A stretch of 64,000 bases of DNA from Enterococcus raffinosus. Its GTDB lineage: Bacteria > Bacillota > Bacilli > Lactobacillales > Enterococcaceae. The notes below the pieces were generated by a model. It saw nothing but the letters and a program-made list of their open reading frames with translations. It had not been told where the DNA came from and searched no databases. Both the position numbers and the translations under genes were made by a program. Location of the stretch: the NCBI RefSeq assembly GCF_001886185.1, contig NZ_JXLA01000003.1, forward strand, positions 1-64,000, written 5' to 3'. The stretch's first letter is position 1. Each line of letters opens with the position of its first letter. This document shows, one piece after another, positions 32,230 through 41,967 of this stretch.

Positions 32230-33372
32230 ATGTGGGTAGAACCATTGAAAGATGGGCGTTTCAAGTTTATTGAACGCTACAAAGACCCGTATACTGAAAA
32301 GACTCGGAAAAAATCAGTGGTACTAAATAGCCAATCAAAACAAGCATGGAATAAAGCGCTAAGTATCCTGAATGATAAAATAGAAAATGAACTGGCTAAA
32401 AAGAAAATCGAGAAAGTCCCCTTCCAGCAAGTTTATACTGAATGGGAAAATAATTATTTTAAATCTTTGAGACCTAACTCAAAGAACACGTATGTAGCCA
32501 TTCGAAAAATTATTTTCAAGAATATAAACGAAGACATTCTGATTTCAAATATTGATACAAGATTGTTGCAAAACTTCTTTGCCTCTCTCGACTATTCTCA
32601 GACTTATATCGCCCATATCAAGTCGAATCTTAACTTAGTATTCAAATATGCGATTAAACTCGGCTACGTTGATAAAAACCCTGTTGAAAACGTAGAGATT
32701 ATCCCTAAAGCGAAAACCCTAGAAGATATAGAACGTATTGAGGATAAGTACCTTGAAAAAAATGAAGTAAAATTGATCCTAGATCAACTTTATAAAAGTC
32801 GGTCAACCTTTCGTGTCGGTCGATTAGCTGAATTTATGTATTTAACAGGAGTTCGCTTTGGCGAAGCAGTCGCATTAAGAGAAGGAAATTTTGACTTGGA
32901 TAATAATATCGTTCACATTAGAGGTACAATCGACTACAGCAAAGGTTACAAACAAAAAGCGATAGGACCAACTAAGACCCAGAAATCGAATAGAGATGTC
33001 CAATTGACTCGGCGAACGGTTGATCTCGTAAAACGTACTTTTGAAGAAAATAAACTAGATTTGGTATCCGAATCTGATTTTAGTAATGATGGGTTCGTTT
33101 TTGTGACCCGATCAGGTACGCCGATGCAAAATAGTTCATTCAATCGTTCTTTTGCTGCTGCAGGTAAAAAAAGTGGGATCCACAAACGGTTAACATCTCA
33201 TATTCTTAGACATACCCATGTATCGCTACTCGCCGAACAAAATACACCTCTGAAGGCTATTATGGATCGAGTAGGTCACGAAGATGCCGACGTCACAAAT
33301 AAAATCTATACGCACATCACCGACAAAATGAAGACTGATTTAATCAGCCAACTAGAAGAGAATGGTTTATAA
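32230..33372 (+). CDS. int: Tyrosine-recombinase integrase (380 aa)
   Basis: N-terminal arm-binding and SAM-like core-binding regions are followed by the catalytic domain. The catalytic residues are visible: Arg in LTGVRFGEAVALR, HILRHTHVSLL (H-x-x-R), His in MDRVGHED and Tyr in NKIYTHITD. I favour ATG 32230, nine bases after AGGAG, over the ATG two codons earlier. It is oriented toward the hup end, with about 100 bases between. Confidence 0.93.
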   Translation: MWVEPLKDGRFKFIERYKDPYTEKTRKKSVVLNSQSKQAWNKALSILNDKIENELAKKKIEKVPFQQVYTEWENNYFKSLRPNSKNTYVAIRKIIFKNINEDILISNIDTRLLQNFFASLDYSQTYIAHIKSNLNLVFKYAIKLGYVDKNPVENVEIIPKAKTLEDIERIEDKYLEKNEVKLILDQLYKSRSTFRVGRLAEFMYLTGVRFGEAVALREGNFDLDNNIVHIRGTIDYSKGYKQKAIGPTKTQKSNRDVQLTRRTVDLVKRTFEENKLDLVSESDFSNDGFVFVTRSGTPMQNSSFNRSFAAAGKKSGIHKRLTSHILRHTHVSLLAEQNTPLKAIMDRVGHEDADVTNKIYTHITDKMKTDLISQLEENGL

Positions 33373-33474
33373 TCATTCTTTTTCTTTTTGCCCCTTTTTT
33401 GCCCCTTTTGACCTTAGCACAAAACAAAAACCTGCTAGAGCCTTACAGCCCCAACAGGTTTGATGACGATACTA
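33373..33474. other. Right attachment region (attR), approximate
   Basis: Phage sequence ends and hup begins here. The stretch has two TTTTTGCCCC repeats and the hup terminator. The core cannot be defined without attL, which is outside the window. Confidence 0.55.
33421..33461 (-). terminator. Terminator of hup
   Basis: On the minus strand AAACCTG / CAGGTTT with a 20-base loop is followed by TTTTG. It lies 11 bases after the hup stop and within the attachment region. Confidence 0.75.
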
Positions 33475-33747
33475 TTTTACAGCATCTTTTAATTGTTTAC
33501 CCGCTTTAAATGCAGGTGATTTGCTTGCTGCGATCGTGATTTCTTCGCCTGTTTGAGGGTTACGACCTTTACGAGCTGCACGTTCGCGTACTTCAAAGTT
33601 ACCAAATCCAATGACTTGAACTTTTTCGCCATCTTTTAATGATGTTTGAATCCCATCAAACAAAGCGTCTACAGCTGCTGTTGCGTCTTTTTTTGTCAAT
33701 CCTGTCTTCTCTGCTACTTGTTCAACTAAACTTTGTTTATTGATCAT
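33472..33747 (-). CDS. hup: DNA-binding protein HU (91 aa)
   Basis: The histone-like HU signature is clear: [15 protein letters not shown], then [20 protein letters not shown] and the end [14 protein letters not shown] bends and compacts DNA. Its 3' end is the integration site of the prophage, and the gene remains intact. The start has GGAGG nine bases upstream. Confidence 0.97.
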   Translation of the reverse strand: MINKQSLVEQVAEKTGLTKKDATAAVDALFDGIQTSLKDGEKVQVIGFGNFEVRERAARKGRNPQTGEEITIAASKSPAFKAGKQLKDAVK

Positions 33748-33789
33748 AATGTATAGCCTCCACTATCTTTTTAATGTATTCCAAAGATA

Positions 33790-33818
33790 ATTCTATTCGT
33801 TATTGCAGAGAAAGGCAA
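33790..33818 (-). promoter_or_regulatory. hup promoter
   Basis: TTGCCT (33818-33813), 17 bases, TAGAAT (33795-33790) on the minus strand. The remaining gap to 34069 is AT-rich and should hold the promoter of the Mga-like gene. Confidence 0.65.
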
Positions 33819-34069
33819 CAGTTAACGCCCTTTTTCTCTTTTTTTCACTTTTTTCTTTTTTGTTTATTTGAAATTAAAAAATAAGAAAATTATCCAAATG
33901 TTTTCAAAATAATTTGCAATATTCCTTATTATATTGGTATTCTATAAAAGGATAATTCTTATTGATCATTTTTTAAATAACAAATATATTGGAAAATTGA
34001 AGTTTCCACGCTTGTTTCACTCCTCTTTGAACATTATATTAAATTAAAAAATATTCAAGGAGCTCTATT

Positions 34070-35593
34070 ATGAAGTTAAGAGGATTAATGAAAAAAGAAA
34101 CTATTAGAAGATTACGTATTGTAGAAGAATTATATTTTGCACATGATTATTTAACATCTGAACAGTTATTAGATAAAGTGACTTGTACACTCCCTGTGTT
34201 AATTAGCGATGTTCGTTTCTTAAATGGTGAAGATCTACCATTTCAAATTTCTAAGAATAAGGGACTTTATTCCATTGATTTTGACGATAGCGCAACAATC
34301 GATAGCATTTATGCCCACATTCTTCGGAGCAATCTGGAATTCCAAACGATCGAGAGTGCTTTTTTTGAGGAAAACCAGCGCATTGACATAGCAGCTAAAC
34401 GTCTGAACTGCAGCTTTTCTAACATGCAGAGATATCTCAAAGCGATCAATGCAACGCTATCCGATGGTGATATAGCACTTCTTTACCGTCCAATACGAAT
34501 TGATGGCGATGAGCTCACTACTCGACGCTTTTGTTATCTTTTCTTTAAGGAATCTAGAGTCCCCTTCTCTAACTATCGTTTTTCTAATAGATTGGTAAAC
34601 GCTGTGGATCAGCTGATACGGCAAATTATGTCTGAAAACAAGATCACCAATACGATGAATAGTCATTTTCAATTAGTGCACAGCTTTTTGATTGCCTTAC
34701 ATCGTTTGAAAAATGATCATTTTATTCGAGGGTTGTCTTCCAACAGTGGTCTTAAAATTCCAAAAGTGGAGAGACTTTCCCGACTAGGACGCTTTATCAG
34801 ACAAGAGGTTGAAATAGAACTGACCGACGCGATCTTAAGAGAATGCCTATGGCCGCTGTTCAGTCATCATTTGATTTTGACTCGTCAGCAACAAGCAACG
34901 GCGCACAAAATAGATAACAAGCTTGCAGATTTTTATGATTTGCATATGTTCTTATTGCAAAAGTTGAATGCTTTGTTAGACACCCCACTCTCACACGCTG
35001 AAATGGCGGAAACAACACGATTACTAGGCAATGAATTATTCTGCTACTATCCAAATGATTGTCCTATCGAGATCCTTCAAGAAACGGAACGAATGCTTTT
35101 GACCTTGATTGATAAGAAATACAGCCGTGAATTAAGCAAGCTCAGACGAATTGTGAATGAGTTTTTAGCTCCAATCGGCCGTGAGATGATGGCGCCGCTA
35201 TATCTAAGTTGCCTCATTACCATGATTGAGAATATTTTCCAGCGCTTGGTTGCTGCAGATAAGCCGCTTAAAGTGCTTTTACTATCAGATACTTCTACAA
35301 CTCATGAGCGTTTCTGGCAGTCTATTTTTCCTGTTTATATTAAGGGCTCTGTCAACTATGAATACTTTGAAACGCCTTTTATCCTGCAGGAGCAATTGAC
35401 TAGCTTAACGAAAAAATACGATTTAATCATAACTAATGTAACCATGACTGGATTAGAATCAGCCTGTCCATTAATCGCGATCAATGCGTATCCAACCGCT
35501 AAGGATCTTGAACGAATTCAACAATTTGTAAATCAATTCGAATCACTCTCAACACGAAAGGAATTATACGATGAACTTAAGACGTCTTCTTAA
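34070..35593 (+). CDS. Mga-family transcription regulator (507 aa)
   Basis: N-terminal HTH_Mga-type helix-turn-helices (residues ~10-130), a middle PRD-like helical region and a C-terminal EIIB-like domain (about 405-500, KVLLLSDTSTTHERF). Mga proteins control virulence and metabolic genes in streptococci and enterococci according to sugar supply through PTS phosphorylation. It overlaps the next, paralogous gene by 23 bases. AAGGAGC precedes the ATG. Confidence 0.85.
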   Translation: MKLRGLMKKETIRRLRIVEELYFAHDYLTSEQLLDKVTCTLPVLISDVRFLNGEDLPFQISKNKGLYSIDFDDSATIDSIYAHILRSNLEFQTIESAFFEENQRIDIAAKRLNCSFSNMQRYLKAINATLSDGDIALLYRPIRIDGDELTTRRFCYLFFKESRVPFSNYRFSNRLVNAVDQLIRQIMSENKITNTMNSHFQLVHSFLIALHRLKNDHFIRGLSSNSGLKIPKVERLSRLGRFIRQEVEIELTDAILRECLWPLFSHHLILTRQQQATAHKIDNKLADFYDLHMFLLQKLNALLDTPLSHAEMAETTRLLGNELFCYYPNDCPIEILQETERMLLTLIDKKYSRELSKLRRIVNEFLAPIGREMMAPLYLSCLITMIENIFQRLVAADKPLKVLLLSDTSTTHERFWQSIFPVYIKGSVNYEYFETPFILQEQLTSLTKKYDLIITNVTMTGLESACPLIAINAYPTAKDLERIQQFVNQFESLSTRKELYDELKTSS

Positions 35594-37115
35594 ACGAGAT
35601 AGTCAACGTCAATTGCAGTTAATTGAAACACTTTACTATTCCCAGCATCCACTGTCTAGCGATGAGTTAACCAAAACGATCCAATGCACTACTCCGGCAC
35701 TGTTGAGTGATATTCGCTCAATCAACACTCAAAGCGACTATTACAAAGTCATTCGCGAAAACAGTCTTTATCGATTAGAGTTGAAGGAGAACGCCACTAT
35801 CGATGTCCTCTTTTCAACATTGCTCCAAAAATCCATAGCCTTCAGAATGTTAGAAGCGATTTTCTTTGAAAATTGTTATTCTCTCATTCAGCTTTCTAAA
35901 AGTGTCTTCTGTAGCCTAACCGCTGTCCAAGCGTCAATGAAAGATTTAGAGGAGGCGTTAGCTCACTGGAATATAGAGATTTTGCGCCGGCCATATCGAG
36001 TCGTTGGAAACGAAACAGCCATTCGTCATTTATTTTTCTTATACTTCTCAGAAAAGAAAATCGATCGGAAGGATACACCATTTAGTGCAAACTTTTTTAA
36101 CTCTGCGGATAACGTCGTCCGATCAATGATCGACAATAATAAGTTAAATGTTTCACTCGCTCAATATAATCGGTTAAGTATGACATTTTTCATTAGTCTC
36201 GTTCGTATCTCAAACGGACACCGAATGCCCGTCAGCAGTTTGAAATCCTCAGCTCTGTTGCCACCAAGTCAGAGTGCTGTCTTTAAATTTAACCCGTATC
36301 TTCGCAAGGAATTACTCTTTATTTACTCTGAAGACGTGATGAAGGATAGTTTCTGGCTACTCTATTCTGACATGTTTCTACTCGGCGATGAACAACGAAG
36401 ACGGGCTTTAGAAACAAATCATAAGCTGGCCTACCATTATGAAACACATCTTGCATTAGCCGAGAGACTCAGTCAAATGCTAGTTGATCCGCTAACTAAA
36501 AAACAAAAAGAGCAGCTGGCAACAATTTTGGTTAATCAACATTTATTTCATATGAAAACTAAGAAATTTATCAGCGTCCTTCGAGACCGTAAAAAAGACT
36601 GTCTCTCATTATTGGAAACTTTCCATGCACATTGTGTTCATCAACTACGTAACTTAATGATAGATTTTACAAAAGAGTATCGGAACTTTCGCTCACAAGA
36701 ATTCATAGACAATTATATCTATCAAATTGTCGCTACCGTTCCTAGCTGTTTAAACGGGATGAAACAAACAGAAAAGCCTGTAGATATTCTGATCGTTTCA
36801 ACAGATTCTAAAATGCAGGAAAGCTTATTAATAGAGCTACTTCGTTTCTCAATTAGAGGAAACTACGTGATTCATCAAATCAATATGAATCAATTACATA
36901 ATAAAAGCTACTTAGAGGTTTTCGAAGAGCATGATATTGTTGTCAGTACCTCTACCTTTGACGTTCCTCATTGTCAGACGCCGATTATTGCTGTTGAACT
37001 TTGTCCAAGTATCCAATCGTTAAATAAAATTCAGCAATTAGTCGATCAAATCATTACAAAAAAAGCGACTACTAAACGAACACCTAAAAAAAATAGACTC
37101 AAGCAACCTACTTGA
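35571..37115 (+). CDS. Second Mga-family regulator (514 aa)
   Basis: Same layout as the upstream gene: HTH domains at the start (RLLKRDSQRQLQLIETLYYS), a PRD-like middle and a C-terminal EIIB-like fold (DILIVSTDSKMQESL). The two are clearly paralogous but well diverged. The last codons carry the terminator hairpin of the convergent gene. Co-transcribed with the first copy. Confidence 0.85.
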   Translation: MNLRRLLKRDSQRQLQLIETLYYSQHPLSSDELTKTIQCTTPALLSDIRSINTQSDYYKVIRENSLYRLELKENATIDVLFSTLLQKSIAFRMLEAIFFENCYSLIQLSKSVFCSLTAVQASMKDLEEALAHWNIEILRRPYRVVGNETAIRHLFFLYFSEKKIDRKDTPFSANFFNSADNVVRSMIDNNKLNVSLAQYNRLSMTFFISLVRISNGHRMPVSSLKSSALLPPSQSAVFKFNPYLRKELLFIYSEDVMKDSFWLLYSDMFLLGDEQRRRALETNHKLAYHYETHLALAERLSQMLVDPLTKKQKEQLATILVNQHLFHMKTKKFISVLRDRKKDCLSLLETFHAHCVHQLRNLMIDFTKEYRNFRSQEFIDNYIYQIVATVPSCLNGMKQTEKPVDILIVSTDSKMQESLLIELLRFSIRGNYVIHQINMNQLHNKSYLEVFEEHDIVVSTSTFDVPHCQTPIIAVELCPSIQSLNKIQQLVDQIITKKATTKRTPKKNRLKQPT

Positions 37116-37118
37116 GTC
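37086..37118 (-). terminator. Terminator within the 3' end of the Mga-like gene
   Basis: GACTCAAG / CTTGAGTC stem with a seven-base loop; on the minus strand followed by TATTTTTTTTAGG. It stops the convergent gene at 37108 and lies in the last codons of the Mga-like gene. Confidence 0.7.
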
Positions 37119-37509
37119 CATTCTTAAGCCCGTTTTCATCTTGTAAACGGGCAATTTCTTTATCCATCGATGCTTTTTCCGCTGTTAGACTGTCAATCAT
37201 CCGTTGGTATTTCTCCTGACCATTCTTTTTGCGAATCACGTTTAATTGAATCGCTGAGAACAAAATAACCGCAAAGGCTAAAATGATGATCACGAAAAAT
37301 ACGAACCCTCGCTCCATTCTTACAGACGCGTACATCAGAACGATCAAGCTGATCAAGATTTCTATAAGACTCAGCTTGGCTCTGCGGCCGCCTCCAAAAA
37401 TGATCCGCTTTAACAACGGACCCTCTAGCAGCTCTTCATATCTGGTCAGGCGTGCTTCAAGAAAGCTTACCTGCTCTTTTAATAAATCAATTCGTTGGTT
37501 ATCTGGCAT
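37108..37509 (-). CDS. Hypothetical membrane protein with coiled coil (133 aa)
   Basis: Short N-terminal coiled coil (residues 6-25), two close membrane helices (about 50-90) and a C-terminal coiled coil (105-130). I use ATG 37509, ten bases after AAGGAG. It overlaps the Mga-like gene by eight bases at the 3' ends. Unknown function. Confidence 0.6.
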   Translation of the reverse strand: MPDNQRIDLLKEQVSFLEARLTRYEELLEGPLLKRIIFGGGRRAKLSLIEILISLIVLMYASVRMERGFVFFVIIILAFAVILFSAIQLNVIRKKNGQEKYQRMIDSLTAEKASMDKEIARLQDENGLKNGLK

Positions 37510-37721
37510 AGTGACTTCGCTCCTTAATATCCTTGGTTTTATTATGGCGAGTAATACGCGTTTTCGCAAATATTTTATTTCTTATTATAAAAATAATAAG
37601 TTTTTCAGTCTCTTGTATTTGTACGCTTTTTCTGGGAAGAGAAATCCCTCTATTAGAAAATGTAAAGGGTTTCATTTGACCGTAATTATTCAAACAGACG
37701 AAATCCTTTGCAAATTCTTAG

Positions 37722-37749
37722 TTGAAATTGTCTCAAAATCCTGTACAAT
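37722..37749 (+). promoter_or_regulatory. Promoter of ald
   Basis: TTGAAA (37722-37727), 16 bases, TACAAT (37744-37749), with TG before the -10. It lies 55 bases before the ald start. Confidence 0.6.
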
Positions 37750-37804
37750 TATTTTGTAAGCGAATTCACTTCGTGTACGACTACTTCAAAAAGGAGTGTA
37801 TTAA

Positions 37805-38941
37805 ATGATTATTGGAATTCCTAAAGAAATCAAGAACAACGAAAACCGGGTTGCCCTTCCCCCATCTGGTGTATTTGATCTGACCAACCGCGGCCATCAA
37901 GTATTAGTGGAAAAAGATGCTGGCAAAGGCTCTGCCATCGCTGACGATGAGTATGTAGCAGCAGGTGCGACGATCATCGAAAATGCCGCAGACGTCTGGG
38001 CAGCTGATATGGTCATGAAAGTGAAAGAACCGCTTCCTGAAGAATATCAATATTTCCGCAAAGGGTTACTACTATTTACCTATTTGCATTTAGCAGCAAA
38101 CAAACCTTTAACTGAAGCATTAGTGAACAGCGGTGTGAATGCCATCGCCTATGAAAATGTTCAGCCCGCAGACAATACACTGCCTTTACTTGCTCCAATG
38201 AGTGAAATCGCTGGACGAATGGCCGCGCAAATCGGCGCCAATTATTTAGAACGCGTCAATGGCGGCAAAGGTATCTTATTATCCGGTGTTCCCGGTGTTC
38301 GACGCGGCAATGTCGTTGTTATCGGCGGCGGTGTCGTAGGTCTAAATGCAGCGAAATTAGCTGTAGGCTTAGGCGCTAACGTGACAATACTTGACGTCAG
38401 CGTTCCTCGCTTGAAAGAATTAGACATTATTTTTGGCAACAGTGTACAAACAATGATGTCAAACAGCTACAACATCCAAGAATGCATCAAAACTGCCGAT
38501 TTAGTGATTGGTGCAGTATTGATCCCAGGTCACAAAGCACCGACTTTAGTGACAAAAGAAATGGTCGCTAATATTCCTGATCATTCAGTCATCGTGGACG
38601 TAGCGATTGATCAAGGCGGAATCTTTGAAACCGAAGATCGTGTAACTACTCATGATGACCCAACCTATGTGAAAGAAGGCGTTGTACACTATGCGGTTGC
38701 AAACATGCCTGGTGCAGTTCCACAAACGGCTACCTACGCGTTAAGCAATAGCACAATGAGCTACGCCAACTTGTTAGCGAATAATCCTTTAGAAGAGCTA
38801 TTAAAGGACAATTTGGCCCTTCGCCGCGGAGTTAATACTTACAACGGCAAACTGACGATTGAAGCAGTAGCCCATGATCTATCCATGGAATACACACCAA
38901 TCGATGAAGTACTAAACGAAGAGTTAATGATGAACTCATAA
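37805..38941 (+). CDS. ald: Alanine dehydrogenase (378 aa)
   Basis: Reversible NAD-dependent deamination of L-alanine to pyruvate and ammonia. N-terminus [17 protein letters not shown] is typical, with catalytic Lys and His in the LHLAANK part. The NAD fold is [17 protein letters not shown] (about 175). Length is normal for the family. AAGGAG lies before the ATG. It is a single-gene unit with its own terminator. Confidence 0.95.
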   Translation: MIIGIPKEIKNNENRVALPPSGVFDLTNRGHQVLVEKDAGKGSAIADDEYVAAGATIIENAADVWAADMVMKVKEPLPEEYQYFRKGLLLFTYLHLAANKPLTEALVNSGVNAIAYENVQPADNTLPLLAPMSEIAGRMAAQIGANYLERVNGGKGILLSGVPGVRRGNVVVIGGGVVGLNAAKLAVGLGANVTILDVSVPRLKELDIIFGNSVQTMMSNSYNIQECIKTADLVIGAVLIPGHKAPTLVTKEMVANIPDHSVIVDVAIDQGGIFETEDRVTTHDDPTYVKEGVVHYAVANMPGAVPQTATYALSNSTMSYANLLANNPLEELLKDNLALRRGVNTYNGKLTIEAVAHDLSMEYTPIDEVLNEELMMNS

Positions 38942-38954
38942 ACAAAACAGGAGG

Positions 38955-38986
38955 AACCTGTCAGCATCTGCTGACAGGTTTTTTTG
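38955..38986 (+). terminator. Terminator of ald
   Basis: ACCTGTCAGC / GCTGACAGGT stem with a short loop, followed by TTTTTTT. Confidence 0.85.
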
Positions 38987-39027
38987 TTATAATGAACTGA
39001 ATTCTTTTACTATAGGAGGTTTTTTCA

Positions 39028-40722
39028 ATGCGATTCTCAGAGTTTCCCTACAAACGTCCTGACCTTGCGCAATACGAAGAGGTATTCAACAAGGCAAACG
39101 AACGATTCGTTCATGCGGACAATTATTCAGAAGCCAAACAAGCTTTACAGGAGCTGAATCACTTACGCAGCGAAATGGCTAAAAATTTAAAGTTGGCCTA
39201 TATTCGCTTCTCTATTGATAACTATGATTCATTCTATCGTGAGGAAAATGAGTTTTGGGATCATCATGAGCCTTTGGTCGGCCAAATTCATAATCGCTTT
39301 TATCAAAGTCTGCTTCGTTCTCCTTTCCGCAGTCAGTTAGAAAAAGAATACCCTGAAACACTTTTTCTATTTGCAGAAGATCAATTACGTCTATTAGATG
39401 ATTCCGTAATTGAGTTGAAGCAGCAAGAAAATGAAGTAGTCAGCCAATATACCCTTTTAATTGCTTCTGCTGAACTCGAGTTTAATGGGAAGACACTGAC
39501 GCTTTCCGAGTTATCTGCTTACTTCACTGATCCGAGCCGAGAAACACGTCGGGCGGCTCATGAGGTTTACGAAAGCTTTTTTACAGATCATGAGGAAGAA
39601 ATCGATGCAATTTACGATCAGCTCGTACACAATCGACACCAGCAAGCAAAGAACCTTGGTTTCGCCAATTATGTGGAATACGGCGATCGCTTGATGAACC
39701 GCTGGGGTTATGATCGTTCTCAGCTGCATGCATTCCGACGCTTTATCGTTGAAAAAGTCGTGCCGATCAATCAAAAGCTTTACGAGCGGCAACGAGAGCG
39801 GCTGGGTGTTGAGGTTCTGGCTCATTACGACCTGCCGTTGGTTTTTCCTGAGGGGAATCCTCAACCACAAGGCACCAGCGACGAATTAGTGGAAAAAGCG
39901 CAACAAATGTATCACGAGTTGTCGAAGGAAACAGGGGATTTCTTTGATCTCATGGTTCAGGATGAGTTATTGGACCTGATTAGTCGACCTGGCAAGCAAA
40001 GCGGCGGCTACTGTGAGTTTATTGACGGTGTGCAAATGCCCTTCATTTTTGCCAACTTCAATGGCACATCAGATGACGTCGATGTTTTAACCCATGAGAC
40101 TGGCCACGCCTTTCAAAGTTATCTATCTCGCTGGATCGAGGAACCCGAGTTGGTCTTCCCGACCTCTGATACCGCTGAGATTCATTCTATGAGTATGGAA
40201 TTTTTAACCTGGCCGTGGATGGATAAATTCTTTGGTTCAGAAAAGGAAAAATATACCTACGCCCATTTAAGCAGCGCTTTACAATTTCTCCCTTACGGTG
40301 CGTTAGTGGATCATTTCCAAGAAGCGGTCTATTTACACCCTGACTGGTCTGCTGCGGAGCGTAAGAGCTGCTGGCGTGAACTGGAACAGCTTTATTGTCC
40401 AGAACGAAATTACGAAGAATCTGAAGCTTTGACTCGAGGAATTTATTGGTATCGACAAGGACATATTTTTGAAGTGCCCTTCTACTACATTGATTACACC
40501 TTAGCGCAAGTGTGTGCACTGCAGTTTTGGGAGCGTAGTATCGTTAAAGAAGATCCGACGACTTGGAAGGATTACTTAGCGATTTGTCGGGTTGGCGGCA
40601 GCCAAACCTTTTTAGAAACTGTTCAATTAGGACAGCTCGCTTCTCCTTTTGATCGAGAGAAAATGTCGGATTTACTAGTTTCAGCTGAAACGTTTTTAGC
40701 GGCTTTTCCTGACGTTGATTAA
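39028..40722 (+). CDS. M3-family oligoendopeptidase (564 aa)
   Basis: Zinc metallopeptidase of the M3 (PepF/thimet oligopeptidase) type, cytosolic, cleaving oligopeptides. Zinc site LTHETGHAFQ (HEXXH, about residue 350), third ligand Glu in EIHSMSMEFLTWPW. Size fits the family. GGAGG at good distance. No signal peptide. Confidence 0.9.
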   Translation: MRFSEFPYKRPDLAQYEEVFNKANERFVHADNYSEAKQALQELNHLRSEMAKNLKLAYIRFSIDNYDSFYREENEFWDHHEPLVGQIHNRFYQSLLRSPFRSQLEKEYPETLFLFAEDQLRLLDDSVIELKQQENEVVSQYTLLIASAELEFNGKTLTLSELSAYFTDPSRETRRAAHEVYESFFTDHEEEIDAIYDQLVHNRHQQAKNLGFANYVEYGDRLMNRWGYDRSQLHAFRRFIVEKVVPINQKLYERQRERLGVEVLAHYDLPLVFPEGNPQPQGTSDELVEKAQQMYHELSKETGDFFDLMVQDELLDLISRPGKQSGGYCEFIDGVQMPFIFANFNGTSDDVDVLTHETGHAFQSYLSRWIEEPELVFPTSDTAEIHSMSMEFLTWPWMDKFFGSEKEKYTYAHLSSALQFLPYGALVDHFQEAVYLHPDWSAAERKSCWRELEQLYCPERNYEESEALTRGIYWYRQGHIFEVPFYYIDYTLAQVCALQFWERSIVKEDPTTWKDYLAICRVGGSQTFLETVQLGQLASPFDREKMSDLLVSAETFLAAFPDVD

Positions 40723-40745
40723 AACGGAAGATCGTTTCTATGAAA

Positions 40746-40787
40746 AAAGAAGTGGCACAATACGTTTGTGTCCACTTCTTTTTTTTG
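40746..40787. terminator. Bidirectional terminator
   Basis: AAGAAGTGG / CCACTTCTT with long A and T runs on both sides. It ends the peptidase gene and the LPXTG relic on the opposite strand. Confidence 0.8.
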
Positions 40788-40788
40788 C

Positions 40789-41010
40789 TTAGATTTTTTT
40801 CTTATTTAGAAAGAGTGCTGTAAACAGGAAGATGCAGGCGCCCCCGATAATCGTCAAAATTGAACTGGTTTGTTCATTGGTTTTAGGAAGCTCCGCCTGT
40901 TTGATATAGACCGATGGCGTTTGATTCGGATGAATAGGTGGTGAAATGCTTGCTTGAACAAACAAACCAATTTTACCAGTACCACCAATGACTGAAATTA
41001 AAAAACGAAT
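40789..41010 (-). pseudogene. Relic of an LPXTG surface protein
   Basis: The frame ends with a full sortase-sorting signal: LPKTNEQ, a hydrophobic stretch (ILTIIGGACIFLFTALF) and LNKKK. Upstream it has a signal-peptide-like segment (IRFLISVIGGTGKIG) but no ATG, GTG or TTG start at a ribosome site, and only about 30 residues lie between. It may be the end of a deleted surface protein. A start at ATT is not excluded. Confidence 0.5.
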
Positions 41011-41043
41011 ATTATTTACGATTTTTATATCGTTATTTTTGAC

Positions 41044-41075
41044 GAAAAAAATGGCTCCTCCTCTTAGGAGAAGCC
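41044..41075 (-). terminator. Terminator of the ABC ATPase gene
   Basis: GGCTTCTCC / GGAGGAGCC stem, followed on the minus strand by ATTTTTTT. It starts six bases after the stop. Confidence 0.8.
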
Positions 41076-41080
41076 TCTAC

Positions 41081-41860
41081 CTATTTAGGAATGACCATCA
41101 ATCGATCATCGGACATTTCATGGATAGTGATCGGTCGTTGATAGAAGTCGTTCAATACTTTTTCTTGCAGCAGTTCTTCTCGTTTGCCTTGCTTGAAAAT
41201 TTTCCCGTCACGAATCATCAACACATGATTCAACAGCGGTAGAATCTCTTCCGTATGATGAGTCACATAGAGCAGGCTTGGCGCGTCCGCCGTTCGTTTC
41301 ATTTCTTTGATACGCGATAACAGATCCTCTCGCGCAAATAAATCCAATCCATTACAAGGTTCATCTAAAATCAACAGCTCTGGTTTTGCCATCAGCGCCC
41401 GTGCGATCAAAATAAGCTGTTTTTCTCCTTGCGATAGCACCTGATACACTTTTCCAATCAGCTTTTTGGCCCCCAAAGACGCCATCAGCTGTTTCGCTTC
41501 ATCCAATTCAGCTATTGTGTATTTTTGATAAATACCAATACTGGCAAATTTCCCTGACAAGACGATATATTCTGCCTGCTCTTCCCGATGGATACGCTCC
41601 TGCAGCGATTGACTCACCCAGCCGATTCGTTTCGTCAGATCGGGGATCGAGGTTCGACCGAAAACTTCCCCTAAAACCGTCAGCTTGCCGCTGGATGGCC
41701 ACAAATTACCTGAGATCATGTTCAGCATCAGACTCTTTCCCGCCCCGTTTAATCCTAGAACTGCCCAATCCTCACCCGCTTCGATCCGCCAATCGATTTC
41801 CTGCAGCAGGGCTTTCTGCTGACGAATAAATTGAACCTGTTCAAACGCTAAAATTTCCAT
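41081..41860 (-). CDS. ABC transporter ATP-binding protein (259 aa)
   Basis: Walker A GLNGAGKSLM (about 39), signature LSQGEKQ (about 142), Walker B LLILDEPCNGLD. It resembles the YlmA/ModF-type ATPases that stand alone or act in metal or molybdate systems. No permease is next to it. Single gene with its own terminator. Substrate unknown. Confidence 0.8.
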   Translation of the reverse strand: MEILAFEQVQFIRQQKALLQEIDWRIEAGEDWAVLGLNGAGKSLMLNMISGNLWPSSGKLTVLGEVFGRTSIPDLTKRIGWVSQSLQERIHREEQAEYIVLSGKFASIGIYQKYTIAELDEAKQLMASLGAKKLIGKVYQVLSQGEKQLILIARALMAKPELLILDEPCNGLDLFAREDLLSRIKEMKRTADAPSLLYVTHHTEEILPLLNHVLMIRDGKIFKQGKREELLQEKVLNDFYQRPITIHEMSDDRLMVIPK

Positions 41861-41967
41861 ACCTACGCCTCCATATTCTTCCTTTTAACAATTTTATCAA
41901 AACAACACAGAAAAGATACGGGAAATGATATAATTTTAGCAAATGTCTTTGGAAGGGAGCTTTACCT

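Larger units (their letters stand above)
1..33420. mobile_element. Prophage, right-hand part (siphovirus type)
   Basis: A continuous set of phage genes runs from the window start to the integrase: baseplate, tape measure, tail tube, connectors, capsid, scaffold, MuF, portal, terminases, late regulator, replication genes, antirepressor, Cro, CI, ImmA and integrase. The module order and the Prp, gpG/gpGT and tape-measure genes indicate a long non-contractile tailed phage. The right boundary lies between the integrase stop (33372) and the 3' end of hup (33472). The left boundary, lysis genes and attL are outside the window, so completeness cannot be judged. A decayed MazG gene and a degenerate toxin-antitoxin copy show some erosion, but the structural genes are intact. 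Confidence 0.95.

Noticed and set aside
39511-39870. Leftward open frame within the peptidase gene
   Set aside because: It lies fully inside the conserved M3 gene and has no ribosome site.
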